DNA of 64,000 nucleotides from Flavobacterium microcysteis (GCF_006385255.1 NZ_VFJE01000047.1:1-64000), one strand, 5' to 3'. Counted from the stretch's first letter, positions 33,366 through 42,864 are shown. Notes: a model not told the origin generated them from the sequence alone. Program-made: numbers and translations.

Positions 33366-35153
33366 ATGAAACTAAAAGAATTATTAACCCCTACCCTTCT
33401 TTATAGAACAGCTCAAGGGGTGTCATTTATTTTGGTTATAAGTGTTGCCATAGTCTTTCATGTCCAAATGAAAAGCCTGAACCAATCTGTAAGCCTTATC
33501 TCGACCTCTAACAAAAAACAGTTTGAGCTCGAAAAAATTATTTCTGAAGTTATCCAAAGAGAAAATGAAATGCGGAGCTATATCATTACCAAAGATTCCG
33601 CATTTTATGATAATAACCTCATCACAAAAAGAAAAATCTTCAAAAGTCTGTCGTTACTAAAAGACAATTTTTCGAGTAAACAAGATTTGAAAAACATAGA
33701 CTATATTGACGATATCCTACAAAAAAGACTGGCTCTTTTTGATGAAACTCTGGCAATTTCAAATGCACAACCCGTCGATACAGAACTCTTAAATTCTAAA
33801 TTATCAGAAGGCGATAAACAAACAAAAGAGCTCCAGAAAAAAGTATATGAGCTCATCGAACAAGAAGTTACTAAACTCAAAATACACAATATCAACCACC
33901 GTTATGATATTGAAACGTCAACTATTACAGCTTTTTCACTCACCATACTGACGCTGGTCATCTTGCTTTTCTCTTTGAACAAAATCAATATCGATTTCGA
34001 AAAAGTACGAAAGTTGAATGAAGAACTCAAATTTGTCAACCAGATAGCTGATAATGCCGAAAAAGTAGCGGGAATAAGCCACTGGAAGATCAACATGAGA
34101 ACTGGAAAATTCTTTTATTCCGACAATTTTTACAGGATATTAGGACTGAAACCCAATGCCTTTGACTCAAAAGTCGAAAATGTAATTCCTTATATTCATC
34201 CGGATGATATAGAAGAAACAATGAAACAGCATGAGGAATCCATACAAAACCATACGCCAACATCAATGATTTACAGAATCATACGTAAGGATGGAGAAAT
34301 ACGATACATCAATTCAACAGGCGATTTCACATATAATAGTAAAGGAGAACTCGTCAAGATTGGCGTTAGCAACGATATCACAGAAGAATATAACAGCAAG
34401 CTGGCTCTGGAAGAAAAAAACAAATCGCTCATTGCCATAAATGCCGAATTGGAGTCTTTTAACCAGATTGTCAGCCATGATCTTCAGGAACCTTTGCGAA
34501 AAATACAGATGTTTATTTCGAGGATAGAAGAATCAGAATCCGAAACAATTTCAGAAAAGGGCAAAGACTATTTTACAAAAATTAAAAACTCTGCAAACAG
34601 GATGCAGAACCTAATGATGGATTTGGTGGATTATTCTAAAACCATAAAAAATGATAAGGTTTTTGTCAAAACCAGCCTTAATAAGCTCCTCCAAGATGTA
34701 CTTCTTGAACTTGCCGTCAACATTGAAGAGAAAAATGCCACTGTTGAAATAGGCAATCTGCCAAGAATAAATGCCATTCCATTCCAGATTCACCAGCTTT
34801 TCGTCAACCTCATATCAAACTCACTGAAATACAGCAAAAAGGACATCCCGCCCGTTATCAAGATCAAAACAGAAAAAATCAAAACAGGCGAAACAATCAA
34901 CGACATTGAAATCATTGACAAAAAATACCACAAAATAACCATAACCGATAATGGTATTGGTTTCAGGCAGGAATTTTCAGAAAAAATCTTTATGCTGTTC
35001 AAGCGTCTGGAAACCGATATCGATTATAATGGTACAGGAATTGGGCTTGCCATCTGCAAAAAAATTACTGAAAACCACAATGGGTTTATCAAGGCAGAAG
35101 GAGAACCAGATACAGGAGCTACTTTCACAATCTACTTGCCTAAAGTAACATAA
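33366..35153 (+). CDS. PAS-domain sensor histidine kinase with CHASE3-like sensor
   Basis: 595 residues from the ATG at 33366; the longer frame from 33294 overlaps the receiver gene and is rejected. Two membrane spans (about 13-30 and 183-203) bracket a helical CHASE3-like periplasmic domain. A PAS_3-type domain follows (about 230-340: YSDNFYRILGLKP, YIHPDDIEE), then a kinase core with His371 in SHDLQEPLRKIQ, N box FVNLISNSLKYSKK, and G boxes DNGIGF and GTGIGLAIC. Cores of this subtype (SHDLQEPL) are typical of bacteriophytochrome-like kinases that use single-domain receivers, matching the gene just upstream. Confidence 0.94.
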   Translation: MKLKELLTPTLLYRTAQGVSFILVISVAIVFHVQMKSLNQSVSLISTSNKKQFELEKIISEVIQRENEMRSYIITKDSAFYDNNLITKRKIFKSLSLLKDNFSSKQDLKNIDYIDDILQKRLALFDETLAISNAQPVDTELLNSKLSEGDKQTKELQKKVYELIEQEVTKLKIHNINHRYDIETSTITAFSLTILTLVILLFSLNKINIDFEKVRKLNEELKFVNQIADNAEKVAGISHWKINMRTGKFFYSDNFYRILGLKPNAFDSKVENVIPYIHPDDIEETMKQHEESIQNHTPTSMIYRIIRKDGEIRYINSTGDFTYNSKGELVKIGVSNDITEEYNSKLALEEKNKSLIAINAELESFNQIVSHDLQEPLRKIQMFISRIEESESETISEKGKDYFTKIKNSANRMQNLMMDLVDYSKTIKNDKVFVKTSLNKLLQDVLLELAVNIEEKNATVEIGNLPRINAIPFQIHQLFVNLISNSLKYSKKDIPPVIKIKTEKIKTGETINDIEIIDKKYHKITITDNGIGFRQEFSEKIFMLFKRLETDIDYNGTGIGLAICKKITENHNGFIKAEGEPDTGATFTIYLPKVT

Positions 35154-35201
35154 CCATCTCTTAAAGTTAAAAAATGTAACAATCCGGTTTATTTGTCGTC
35201 C

Positions 35202-35262
35202 TACGTTTGTAAAACGTTAAATTATGTTTTTGTAAAATATTTCTTAAACATAAGCGTTTTAC
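35202..35262 (+). promoter_or_regulatory. Promoter region of the TonB receptor operon
   Basis: Exact -7 box TACGTTTG at 35202-35209. Just after it, GTAAAACG (35209-35216) is matched by the inverted CGTTTTAC at 35255-35262, separated by 38 nt; this could be an operator pair or a leader hairpin. Confidence 0.4.
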
Positions 35263-35300
35263 GAAAGTGAATTTTCTCACAAGAACAAAACAAATAAATC

Positions 35301-37688
35301 ATGAATCAAAAAAATCAAAAAACACACGTTCCTTTATTAATTCTGCTCTTCCTCATCGGAAGCTGGGCAAAGGCCCAAGACAAAGTCACCTTAAGTGGTA
35401 CTATTGTCAATTCGCAAAACAATGAGACTCTTATCGGAGTTAGCATTTACATTCCTGAGCTCCAATCAGGTACTACTACAAACGAATACGGCTTCTTTTC
35501 ATTATCCGTCCCAAAAGGAGATTATACGCTGCAAGTCAGCTATATGGGATTCCAAACAGCCGAGGAAAAAATTTCATTGCAACAGAATCTTCGAAAAAAT
35601 GTCAGTCTTGAAAGTGCTGCCCAGAATCTCGAAGAAATCGTAATTACAGAAAGAAAAAACATTGCCAACATCAAAAAGCCTGAAATGAGCGTTAACAAGC
35701 TTACCATTCAGGAAATCAAAAAAATGCCGGCAGTTATGGGAGAAACGGATATCTTAAAATCCATTCTCCAACTTCCGGGTGTTACGAATGCCGGCGAAGG
35801 AGCTTCAGGCTTCAATGTGCGAGGTGGTGCTGCGGATCAAAACCTTATCCTTTTGGATGAAGCACTGCTTTACAACTCCTCCCACCTATTTGGCTTCTTT
35901 TCTGTTTTCAACTCAGATGCAATCAAAGACCTTAAACTTTACAAAGGAGGTATTCCTGCCCGTTTTGGAGGCCGTGTTTCATCTGTTTTGGACATTTACC
36001 AAAAAGAAGGAAACAGTAACGAATTTCACATGAATGGAGGTATTGGCGTGATTTCGAGCAGAATTTTGGCTGAAGGACCTATCGAAAAAGGAAAAAGCTC
36101 TTTCCTTGTAGCGGGAAGAAGTTCGTATGCCCACCTATTCCTAAAACTAACGGACAACAAGAACAGCGCCTATTTTTATGACCTGAACACAAAACTGAGC
36201 TATAAGCTTAATGAAAATAACAACTTGTTCCTATCTGGTTATTTTGGTAGAGACGTTTTTGATATTGGTAATCAATTCAACAATGTTTATGGAAATACCT
36301 TTATTAACCTGAGATGGAACCACCTTTATTCTGAAAAACTTTTCTCCAACCTGTCGATGATTTACAGCGATTATTACTATGGCCTTAAGTTAGACGTTGC
36401 AGGACTGAATTGGGATTCAGGCATTAAAAATTACAATATCAAATACGATTTCAAGCACTACATAAGCGAGCGTTTCAAAATGACGTATGGTTTGAATACC
36501 GTGTACTATGACTTTAATCCAGGAACTGTATCGCCTACAGGGTCTTCTTCCGGAATCAATCATGAGCAATTGGACAAAAAATATGCACTGGAACCGGCAT
36601 TATATGTTGATGCAGAACAGGAATTAACAGACAAGATTAGCATAAATTACGGTTTCCGTTACAGCATGTTTTACAGAATGGGACAACAAGACATGAACAT
36701 TTATGCCAATAACGAAGCTGTTACTTTTAATCCGGAACAACAAATCTATGAAAAAGGAAAACCTATTGGAACAGAACATTTTGGAAGTGGCAAAACAATC
36801 GCATCATTCAACAATCTTGAACCTCGATTTGCCATATCCTACCAATTAGATGACAACCAATCGATTAAAGCAAGTTATAACCGTATGAGCCAATACATTC
36901 ACTTGATTTCTAACACCTCATCACCTACTCCATTAGATGTATGGGCACCGAGTGATAATTTTATCAAACCACAGCTTTTAGATCAGGTTGCTTTAGGGTA
37001 TTTCAGGAATTTCCACAACGACGACTATACTCTGGAAACAGAAATCTATTATAAGAAAGTCAAAAATAGAATCGATTATATTGATGGAGCAGACCTTATC
37101 GCTAACGATGCAATCGAACAGGTTATCTTAAACGGTAGGTCAAGAGCCTACGGATTGGAAGTCTTATTGCGAAAAAATTCAGGTAAACTGAACGGATGGA
37201 TTTCGTATACGCTTTCCCGTTCTGAACAACAGACACCTGGAAGAACAGCAGGAGAAATTGGAATCAATAACGGAAATTGGTATAGCACCGGTTATGACAA
37301 GACGCATAACTTAGCTGTTACGGCATCGTATCAATTAAACGAAAAATGGTCGTTTGGAAGTACTTTTGCTTTGCAATCCGGACAACCAGTTACGTATCCA
37401 AACGGACAATATGAATATGGCGGAGTAATCGTTCCTACGTATGGTACAAGAAACGGAGACAGGCTTCCAGCATACCATCACTTAGACGTTTCAGCTACGT
37501 ATATCCCAAAACCAGACAAGAAAAAAGGATGGCAGGGAGAATGGGTTTTCAGTATCTACAACCTATACAACCGCATGAACTCTGCATCTATGACGTTTAG
37601 ACAAAATGAAGATACCGGAAGAAACGAAGCTGTAAGGCTATCTATCTTTGGTTTTATTCCAAGCGTTACTTATAATTTCAAATTCTAA
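35301..37688 (+). CDS. TonB-dependent receptor with N-terminal carboxypeptidase-regulatory-like domain
   Basis: 795 residues. Signal peptide (LLILLFLIGSWAKAQ), a carboxypeptidase-regulatory-like domain at about 27-105 (LSGTIVNSQNNETLIGVSIY), a plug domain at about 115-235 (LPGVTNAGEGASGFNVRGG, DQNLILLDEA) and a 22-strand barrel ending in SVTYNFKF with a terminal aromatic residue. No SusD gene follows; instead a DUF4249 lipoprotein does, as is common for this receptor subclass. An outer-membrane importer whose substrate is unknown, perhaps a metal chelate or peptide. Confidence 0.94.
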   Translation: MNQKNQKTHVPLLILLFLIGSWAKAQDKVTLSGTIVNSQNNETLIGVSIYIPELQSGTTTNEYGFFSLSVPKGDYTLQVSYMGFQTAEEKISLQQNLRKNVSLESAAQNLEEIVITERKNIANIKKPEMSVNKLTIQEIKKMPAVMGETDILKSILQLPGVTNAGEGASGFNVRGGAADQNLILLDEALLYNSSHLFGFFSVFNSDAIKDLKLYKGGIPARFGGRVSSVLDIYQKEGNSNEFHMNGGIGVISSRILAEGPIEKGKSSFLVAGRSSYAHLFLKLTDNKNSAYFYDLNTKLSYKLNENNNLFLSGYFGRDVFDIGNQFNNVYGNTFINLRWNHLYSEKLFSNLSMIYSDYYYGLKLDVAGLNWDSGIKNYNIKYDFKHYISERFKMTYGLNTVYYDFNPGTVSPTGSSSGINHEQLDKKYALEPALYVDAEQELTDKISINYGFRYSMFYRMGQQDMNIYANNEAVTFNPEQQIYEKGKPIGTEHFGSGKTIASFNNLEPRFAISYQLDDNQSIKASYNRMSQYIHLISNTSSPTPLDVWAPSDNFIKPQLLDQVALGYFRNFHNDDYTLETEIYYKKVKNRIDYIDGADLIANDAIEQVILNGRSRAYGLEVLLRKNSGKLNGWISYTLSRSEQQTPGRTAGEIGINNGNWYSTGYDKTHNLAVTASYQLNEKWSFGSTFALQSGQPVTYPNGQYEYGGVIVPTYGTRNGDRLPAYHHLDVSATYIPKPDKKKGWQGEWVFSIYNLYNRMNSASMTFRQNEDTGRNEAVRLSIFGFIPSVTYNFKF

Positions 37689-37700
37689 TCCGATACTATC

Positions 37701-38525
37701 ATGAAAAATATAAAATATATAGCCCTTCTTTTCCTATCAATTCTCAGCTTTAGTAGCTGTGAAGAAGTAGTTGATGTGGATCTTAAAACGGCACCGCCTA
37801 GACTTGTTATTGATGCCTCTATAGACTGGCTCAAAGGAACCGATGGTGCGACCCAAAAAATAAAACTGACTACAACTACCGGTTATTTCCAAAGCGTAAT
37901 CCCAGTGGTTTCTGACGCTACGGTCTTTGTAACTAACACGAGCAACACTACTTTTACTTTTATAGAAACCCCGGGTACAGGTGAATATATTTGTTCCGAT
38001 TTCCAACCTGTAATAGGCGAAACCTACGTATTGACTGTAGTGTACAACGGGCAAACGTATACGGCCACTGAAAAAATGGCGTCCGTGCCTGTCATCACAA
38101 GAACAGAACAGAATGATGAAGGCGGGTTTTCAAATGATGAAACCGAAGTCAAGTTTTATTATAATGACAACGGCCAGGAAAACAACTTCTACCTGAGCAA
38201 GTTTGAAACACCTCACCTTCCTTATCCGGATTATGATGTTATGGACGATAAGTTCTTCCAGGGTAATGAAATGTTCGGACTTTTTACGCACGAAGATTTT
38301 AAACCAGGAGACCAGCTTAAGATTTCTCTTTTAGGAATTTCAGAACGCTACTATAACTATATGTACATCCTGATTGGTATGGCAGAAGGAGCCGGAGGTG
38401 GCCCTTTCCAGACAACACCTGCCAACGTAAGAGGAAATATTGTCAACCAAACAGACAGGAACAACTATGCGCTAGGGTATTTCAGGGTAGCAGAAAGAAC
38501 TGAACTAATCTATACGATACAATAA
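37701..38525 (+). CDS. DUF4249 lipoprotein
   Basis: 274 residues. Signal with lipobox LSFSSC (Cys near residue 20), then EEVVDVDLKTAPPRLVIDAS, the characteristic start of DUF4249 proteins. The rest is beta-rich with a Gly-rich patch (GMAEGAGGGPFQTTPANVRG) near the C-terminus, typical of the family. It begins 12 nt after the TonB receptor, so it probably forms part of the same surface uptake complex, in the role that SusD has elsewhere (inference). Confidence 0.92.
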   Translation: MKNIKYIALLFLSILSFSSCEEVVDVDLKTAPPRLVIDASIDWLKGTDGATQKIKLTTTTGYFQSVIPVVSDATVFVTNTSNTTFTFIETPGTGEYICSDFQPVIGETYVLTVVYNGQTYTATEKMASVPVITRTEQNDEGGFSNDETEVKFYYNDNGQENNFYLSKFETPHLPYPDYDVMDDKFFQGNEMFGLFTHEDFKPGDQLKISLLGISERYYNYMYILIGMAEGAGGGPFQTTPANVRGNIVNQTDRNNYALGYFRVAERTELIYTIQ

Positions 38526-38909
38526 TTATTGCTCCAGAGGTAAACCGGTTTCTGTCCAGGAATCGGTTCCGCCTTTGAGCTCTATGATATTCTTAAAACC
38601 TTGAGCTTGCATAATTTCAACTGCTTCAGCGCTTCTTCCGCCTGCTTTGCAGTACACATAAATAGGTTTGGTTTTATCTAATTTATTGATTCGGTCTGTA
38701 AAATCCTGGTCATAAAGGTGAACGTTTTTAGCGCCTTTTAAGTGACCTTCCTTGTACTCTTTTGGAGTCCTGACATCTACCAATTGTACATTTCCTGATT
38801 CAATTCTTTTGGAAAAAGCATCAGAAGCAATCAATTCAGGAGATTTATTCTGCGATTGGCAGGAAACAATACTAATCAGGACAAATAATAAAGAATATAA
38901 AGTTTTCAT
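38526..38909 (-). CDS. Rhodanese-like lipoprotein
   Basis: 127 residues. Signal with lipobox ISIVSC (Cys about 18) and one rhodanese domain: VQLVDVRTPKEYKEGHL and the active-site loop YCKAGGRS with its catalytic Cys. Likely lipid-anchored in the periplasm, handling sulfane sulfur or a thiol. It ends one base from the DUF4249 stop, convergent. A second, cytoplasmic rhodanese lies 435 bp upstream on the same strand. Confidence 0.9.
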   Translation of the reverse strand: MKTLYSLLFVLISIVSCQSQNKSPELIASDAFSKRIESGNVQLVDVRTPKEYKEGHLKGAKNVHLYDQDFTDRINKLDKTKPIYVYCKAGGRSAEAVEIMQAQGFKNIIELKGGTDSWTETGLPLEQ

Positions 38910-39343
38910 GTTTTAATTTTTTAGGACATAAAAGTAATTTATTATTGGAGATTTTGCACAAAAAAGGTGAAGGTTATGAGGTGCTAAGGTACTAAGGCGC
39001 TAAGGTTCTGAGATACTAAGTTTAAAGGCTTCTTTCTAAATATATTCAACTATTCTAATCTCTAACTAAAATCAAAAATCTTAAATCATAAATCTAAGGC
39101 GCTAAGGCGCTAAGGTTCTGAGGCACTAAGGTGCTGAGATACTAAGTTTAAAGGTTTCTTAAATCTATGAATTATTATAATCTGTGTAAAATCAAAAATC
39201 TCAAATCATAAATCCAAGGCGCTAAGGTTCTGAGGCACTAAGATTAATAGACTTAAAATCTGTGTAATCATTTTAATCCGTGGCTAAAATCTAAAATCTT
39301 AAATCCCGAAAGTTCATAAAAAAAGGAGCAATTGCTCCTTTTT
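38910..39343. repeat. Intergenic block of dispersed repeats
   Basis: 434 bp, mostly iterated motifs: GGCGCTAAGGTTCTGAGGCA and variants (from about 38980, 39098 and 39217), AAAATCTTAAATC strings, and AATCTGTGTAA...TAATCCGTGGCTAAAAT. The same families recur, partly inverted, at 48933-49383, 59156-59345 and elsewhere. The terminator of the rhodanese gene is at the right end. No gene seen. Confidence 0.75.
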
Positions 39344-39345
39344 TT
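39318..39345 (-). terminator. Terminator of the TlpA/thioredoxin/rhodanese operon
   Basis: GGAGCAATTGCTCC core with A/T runs on both sides forms a perfect hairpin. On the minus strand it lies directly after the rhodanese gene. Confidence 0.8.
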
Positions 39346-39661
39346 ATTCTGGTAAAACAACGGGACCATCCCATTCAGACATTCCGCCAACGAGGTTATA
39401 AGTCGTGGTAAACCCTAATTGCTCCATCACGCTACAGGCTTTCGCACTTCGCATTCCTGCCTGGCAATAGACATAATAATTTTTGGTTTTGTCCAATTCC
39501 TCCACTTCATAAATAAATCCCTGTCCTTTATAGATATCTATATTTTTGGCTCCCGGAATCATTCCTCTGTTGCATTCGTCTTCGGTCCTTACGTCAAGTA
39601 TTACAGCATTTTCATCTTCTTGCGCTTGTGACCACCATTGTTCTTGTGTTATATTCATCAT
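39344..39661 (-). CDS. Cytoplasmic rhodanese-domain protein
   Basis: 105 residues, one rhodanese domain, no signal peptide. AVILDVRTEDECNRGMIPGA is followed by the active-site loop YCQAGMRS. It starts 12 nt after the thioredoxin-like gene and ends at a strong terminator, so it is the last gene of a thiol/sulfur operon with TlpA and thioredoxin-like proteins. Sulfurtransferase activity is expected from the intact Cys. Confidence 0.92.
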   Translation of the reverse strand: MMNITQEQWWSQAQEDENAVILDVRTEDECNRGMIPGAKNIDIYKGQGFIYEVEELDKTKNYYVYCQAGMRSAKACSVMEQLGFTTTYNLVGGMSEWDGPVVLPE

Positions 39662-39673
39662 TGTATTAAAAAG

Positions 39674-40291
39674 TTATGCTTTAATAGAACATCCAATAGC
39701 CTTAGTCTCTTTTACGACAACTTCCTTGTTTTTCAAAAGAGCATCTACTGCATTTTCTACATATTTTTGTTTTACTGCTTTCGCATCATCATAATTGTCA
39801 TCAATCGCACCTATATATTTAACCTGGTTTCCTTTTGAGGTTTTCTGTAGGATATAAACGTGAGGTGTTTTTGTAGCACCATATTGAGGATAGATTTTTT
39901 GTCCTTCATCTAGCAAATACGGGAATGTAAACCCTTTTTCCTTAGCACGAACTTTCATCAGGTCAAAACTATCATCTTTTTGTTTTTCCGGATTATTCGG
40001 ATTGATTGCAATTACCGGATAACCTTGTTTTTTATACTTTTTATCCAAAGCTATAATCCTGTCTTCATAAGCCTGGGCATACGGACAGTGATTGCAGGTA
40101 AAAATTACGATATAACCCTTAGCATCTTTGAAATCCTTAAGAGCCACTTTTTTGTTATCGATATTCTTTAAGCTAAAATCTGTTGCGATATCCCCTACTT
40201 TATAACCAGCGGCAGCATCCATATTTTTATACGTAAAAGCACTCGCCAGGCCGGCAAGCAAAACAAAAGCAAAAATTTTAATTGTTTTCAT
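39674..40291 (-). CDS. Exported thioredoxin-like / AhpC-TSA family protein
   Basis: 205 residues. Signal peptide (FAFVLLAGLASAF), then a thioredoxin fold: VGDIATDFSLKNIDNKKVAL, the redox motif CNHCPYA, and the cis-Pro loop GATKTPHVYIL. The CxxCP arrangement differs from classical CGPC. Probably a periplasmic thiol reductase or peroxidase-like protein. Middle gene of the TlpA/thioredoxin/rhodanese operon. Confidence 0.9.
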   Translation of the reverse strand: MKTIKIFAFVLLAGLASAFTYKNMDAAAGYKVGDIATDFSLKNIDNKKVALKDFKDAKGYIVIFTCNHCPYAQAYEDRIIALDKKYKKQGYPVIAINPNNPEKQKDDSFDLMKVRAKEKGFTFPYLLDEGQKIYPQYGATKTPHVYILQKTSKGNQVKYIGAIDDNYDDAKAVKQKYVENAVDALLKNKEVVVKETKAIGCSIKA

Positions 40292-40315
40292 GGTATGATT
40301 ATTTATGGTTTTATT

Positions 40316-40843
40316 TTAAAATTGTTTCAACTCATTTTCAAGCTCTTCATAGGAAAAGCTCTTTTCATAAAAACGACGCTTGTCGCCTTTATAGATAACC
40401 GTTGCAGGAATAGCGCCACTCCAGGTTGGGTCTACTTTATTAATCCAGCTATTGGCATCCAGGTCGTTTAGCAGTACAACTTCCGGCTTAAGATTATTCT
40501 TCTTGATAAAAGGAATAAGATCAGTCTCTACCTTTTTAGGCATATCAATACTAACCAAAAGCACCTTTACCTTTTTATCTTTATATTCAGCATTCAGCTT
40601 TTCAAAATGCGGAAGTTCTTCCACACAAGGCTTACACCAGGTCGCCCAAAAATTGACCACATAAGTCGTATCATTGTTTCTTTTTAGGGAAGGTTCCAAC
40701 CCTAAAAAATTATACGAATCAACCGAAATACCATCTTGTGTATACGTTTTTAATGGTTTTGACTCAGGAATAGCTTCTTTTTTATCGTCTTTCTTGCAGG
40801 AAATAAGCAAAAAAACGATACCCAGAGAGATAATTTTCTTCAT
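40316..40843 (-). CDS. TlpA-family thiol:disulfide reductase, lipoprotein
   Basis: 175 residues. Signal with lipobox FLLISC (Cys about 16), then a TlpA/ResA thioredoxin fold with VNFWATWCKPCVEELPHFEK and the cis-Pro loop GAIPATVIY. Membrane-anchored thioredoxins of this kind keep exported or cytochrome-maturation thiols reduced. First gene of its operon; it is divergent from the MarR gene, so both share a 146-bp control region. Confidence 0.92.
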   Translation of the reverse strand: MKKIISLGIVFLLISCKKDDKKEAIPESKPLKTYTQDGISVDSYNFLGLEPSLKRNNDTTYVVNFWATWCKPCVEELPHFEKLNAEYKDKKVKVLLVSIDMPKKVETDLIPFIKKNNLKPEVVLLNDLDANSWINKVDPTWSGAIPATVIYKGDKRRFYEKSFSYEELENELKQF

Positions 40844-40929
40844 TTATAAAAAGGTATTTTTTCTTTAAACCCAATAAAAATAAGCATTCTACTCATTACA
40901 TAATTATTTTAACAAAAATTTAATCAACA

Positions 40930-40973
40930 TTTGTATATACAATTAAAAATAGTACTACATTTGTACATACAAA
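40930..40973. promoter_or_regulatory. Promoter with two MarR-type operators
   Basis: TTTGTATATACAAT (40930-40943) and TTTGTACATACAAA (40960-40973) are two copies of TTTGTAnnTACAAA exactly 30 bp apart. The first overlaps the TTTG -33 element and the second overlaps the -7 box TACATTTG (40956-40963) of the MarR gene. This is a textbook layout for autorepression by a MarR dimer. Confidence 0.7.
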
Positions 40974-40989
40974 TTTTGTAATTACAATA

Positions 40990-41451
40990 ATGAAAATAGA
41001 AGATATCATAAAAACAACCTCTCCTATGGCAATCGGCAAAAGAACGGTGCTGAACATTATGTATACGCAAAACGTACTATCAGAACGATTCAATGAGATA
41101 CTAAAAGCTTACGATTTATCTCCAGAGCAGTTTAATGTCTTGCGAATTCTGAAAGGACAAAATGGAAAGCCAACCAATATGTGCGTAATTCAGGAGCGAA
41201 TGATTGCCAAAACCAGCAACACGACACGACTTGTCGACAAATTACTTTTAAAAGAGCTGGTTACCCGTGAAATCTGTCCTGACAACAGGAGAAAAATGGA
41301 AATTGCCATAACTGAAAAAGGTCTGGAACTGCTAGCCGAACTCAATCCTAAAGTGGAATGTCACGAATCTGTTCTGACTCAAAACCTTACGCCAGAAGAA
41401 TTGGAACAGCTGAACTACCTCCTCGAAAAATTTAGAACAATTAATCAATAA
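40990..41451 (+). CDS. MarR-family transcriptional regulator
   Basis: 153 residues with a winged helix of the MarR type: LSPEQFNVLRILKG, NMCVIQERMIAKTSNTTRLV, and the wing REICPDNRRKMEIAITEKG. Two Cys (in NMCVIQ and REICPD) could act as redox sensors but this is inference. First gene of an operon with a nitroreductase (8-nt gap) and an exported YceI protein; palindromes over its promoter point to autoregulation. MarR proteins of the MhqR/NfxB-like sort often control nitroreductase genes in response to quinones. Confidence 0.93.
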   Translation: MKIEDIIKTTSPMAIGKRTVLNIMYTQNVLSERFNEILKAYDLSPEQFNVLRILKGQNGKPTNMCVIQERMIAKTSNTTRLVDKLLLKELVTREICPDNRRKMEIAITEKGLELLAELNPKVECHESVLTQNLTPEELEQLNYLLEKFRTINQ

Positions 41452-41459
41452 ATATAAAA

Positions 41460-42092
41460 ATGAGTACAATCATAAATAACCTCAATTGGAGATACGCAAC
41501 CAAAAAATACGATGCGTCCAAAAAAATCTCAACCGAAGATCTTGAAAAAATCAAAGAAGCAGTACGACTAAGTGCCTCTTCATACGGACTTCAGCCATAC
41601 AAAATCCTAATCGTCGAAAACCCAGAACTTAGAGCAAAAATACAGCCGGTTGCATGGGGACAATCACAAATAGTAGACGCATCACACTTGATTATTTTCG
41701 CAAACGAAACTAACTTTGGCGAAGCCGGAATTGATTCTTTTGCCAATAATATTGTTGCAACAAGAGGAATTCCTGCAGAAAGTATCCAAGGATATGTTGA
41801 TTTCATGAAATCAAAAATCACAACATTACCGGCAGAAACAAAAAACCACTGGACTTCAAAACAGACCTATATTGCTTTGGCAAACCTTTTGAGCGCTGCT
41901 GCTGAATTAAAAATCGATGCGACTCCAATGGAAGGTTTTGAAGCTGAAAAAGTGAACGAAATCTTAGGACTTGACAAATTAGGGTTAAACACTTCTCTAA
42001 TAGCTACTTTAGGCTACCGTCATGAAGAAGATGCATCTCAGCACTTCAAAAAAGTAAGAAAATCTAACGAAGAATTATTTATCAATTTATAA
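41460..42092 (+). CDS. NAD(P)H-dependent nitroreductase-family oxidoreductase (NfsB-like)
   Basis: 210 residues. Features of the FMN-binding nitroreductase fold: WRYATKKYD at the N-terminus, RLSASSYGLQPYKILIVEN binding FMN, TPMEGFEAEKVNEILGL and TLGYRHEEDA near the C-terminus. Reduces nitro compounds or quinones by two electrons. The MarR gene immediately upstream makes it a likely regulated detoxification enzyme. Confidence 0.93.
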   Translation: MSTIINNLNWRYATKKYDASKKISTEDLEKIKEAVRLSASSYGLQPYKILIVENPELRAKIQPVAWGQSQIVDASHLIIFANETNFGEAGIDSFANNIVATRGIPAESIQGYVDFMKSKITTLPAETKNHWTSKQTYIALANLLSAAAELKIDATPMEGFEAEKVNEILGLDKLGLNTSLIATLGYRHEEDASQHFKKVRKSNEELFINL

Positions 42093-42118
42093 TAATAACC
42101 TAAATTCAATTAAAAACA

Positions 42119-42688
42119 ATGAAAAATTTCAAAACTATTGCAATCGCTCTTTTAGTAGCAATCGGGTCATTCTCTGCAACGGCTCAAGAGAAAAAAGTTG
42201 ATGTTAAAACAAGTAAAATCAACTGGGTTGGTAAAAAAGTAACAGGACAGCACGAAGGTACAATCGACTTAAAAAGCGGTGTTCTTATCTTCAAAAACAA
42301 CAAATTAGTTGGTGGAAACTTCACAGTAGACATGAACTCTATCTCTACTACTGACCTAAAAGCTGGACAAGGTAAAGAAAAACTTGACGGACACTTAAAA
42401 GCTGACGATTTCTTTGGTACTGAAAAATACCCAACTGCTAAATTGGTTTTCAAATCAATCGGTAAAAAATCAGATAACGTTTACTCTGTAACAGCTGATA
42501 TGACTATCAAAGACGTTACAAACTCTATAAAATTTGACATCACTGTTAACAAAAACAACGCTACTGCTGCTTTAGTAATAGACAGAACAAAATACGGTAT
42601 CAAGTTCAAATCTAAAAACTTCTTCGAAGGATTGGGTGACAACGTAATCTATGATGATTTTGATTTGGCTGTTGACTTAAAATTCTAA
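42119..42688 (+). CDS. Exported YceI-family protein
   Basis: 189 residues. Signal peptide (IAIALLVAIGSFSATAQ), then the YceI lipocalin-like fold: KINWVGKKVTGQHEGTIDLK, FTVDMNSISTTDL, LDGHLKADDFFGTEKYPTA. Binds a polyisoprenoid such as a quinone in family members of known structure. Codon use looks strongly biased (AAC, GGT, GCT), suggesting high expression. Third gene of the MarR/nitroreductase operon; a cytoplasmic relative lies at 52180-52710. Confidence 0.94.
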   Translation: MKNFKTIAIALLVAIGSFSATAQEKKVDVKTSKINWVGKKVTGQHEGTIDLKSGVLIFKNNKLVGGNFTVDMNSISTTDLKAGQGKEKLDGHLKADDFFGTEKYPTAKLVFKSIGKKSDNVYSVTADMTIKDVTNSIKFDITVNKNNATAALVIDRTKYGIKFKSKNFFEGLGDNVIYDDFDLAVDLKF

Positions 42689-42712
42689 TTCCAAAACAAT
42701 TATTTTTCCCAA

Positions 42713-42749
42713 ATCCCTGTCAGAACTAACCTGACAGGGATTTTTTTTT
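42713..42749 (+). terminator. Terminator of the MarR/nitroreductase/YceI operon
   Basis: Stem ATCCCTGTCAG/CTGACAGGGAT, 7-nt loop, then a run of T's, 24 nt after the YceI stop. Confidence 0.9.
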
Positions 42750-42864
42750 AGAAGGGCGAATCCCTCCGGGTCAGGCTATACGCTCTATCTTTTGCTCCAT
42801 TTTATTCCGCAAAAGGATGCTGCTGCTATCCTTTTCGCAGTGTATTACAGCCAAAAAACTTCCG

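Noticed and set aside
38960..39290. Short repeated words that could suggest a CRISPR array
   Set aside because: Unit length and spacing are irregular, there are no unique spacers of constant size and no cas genes.
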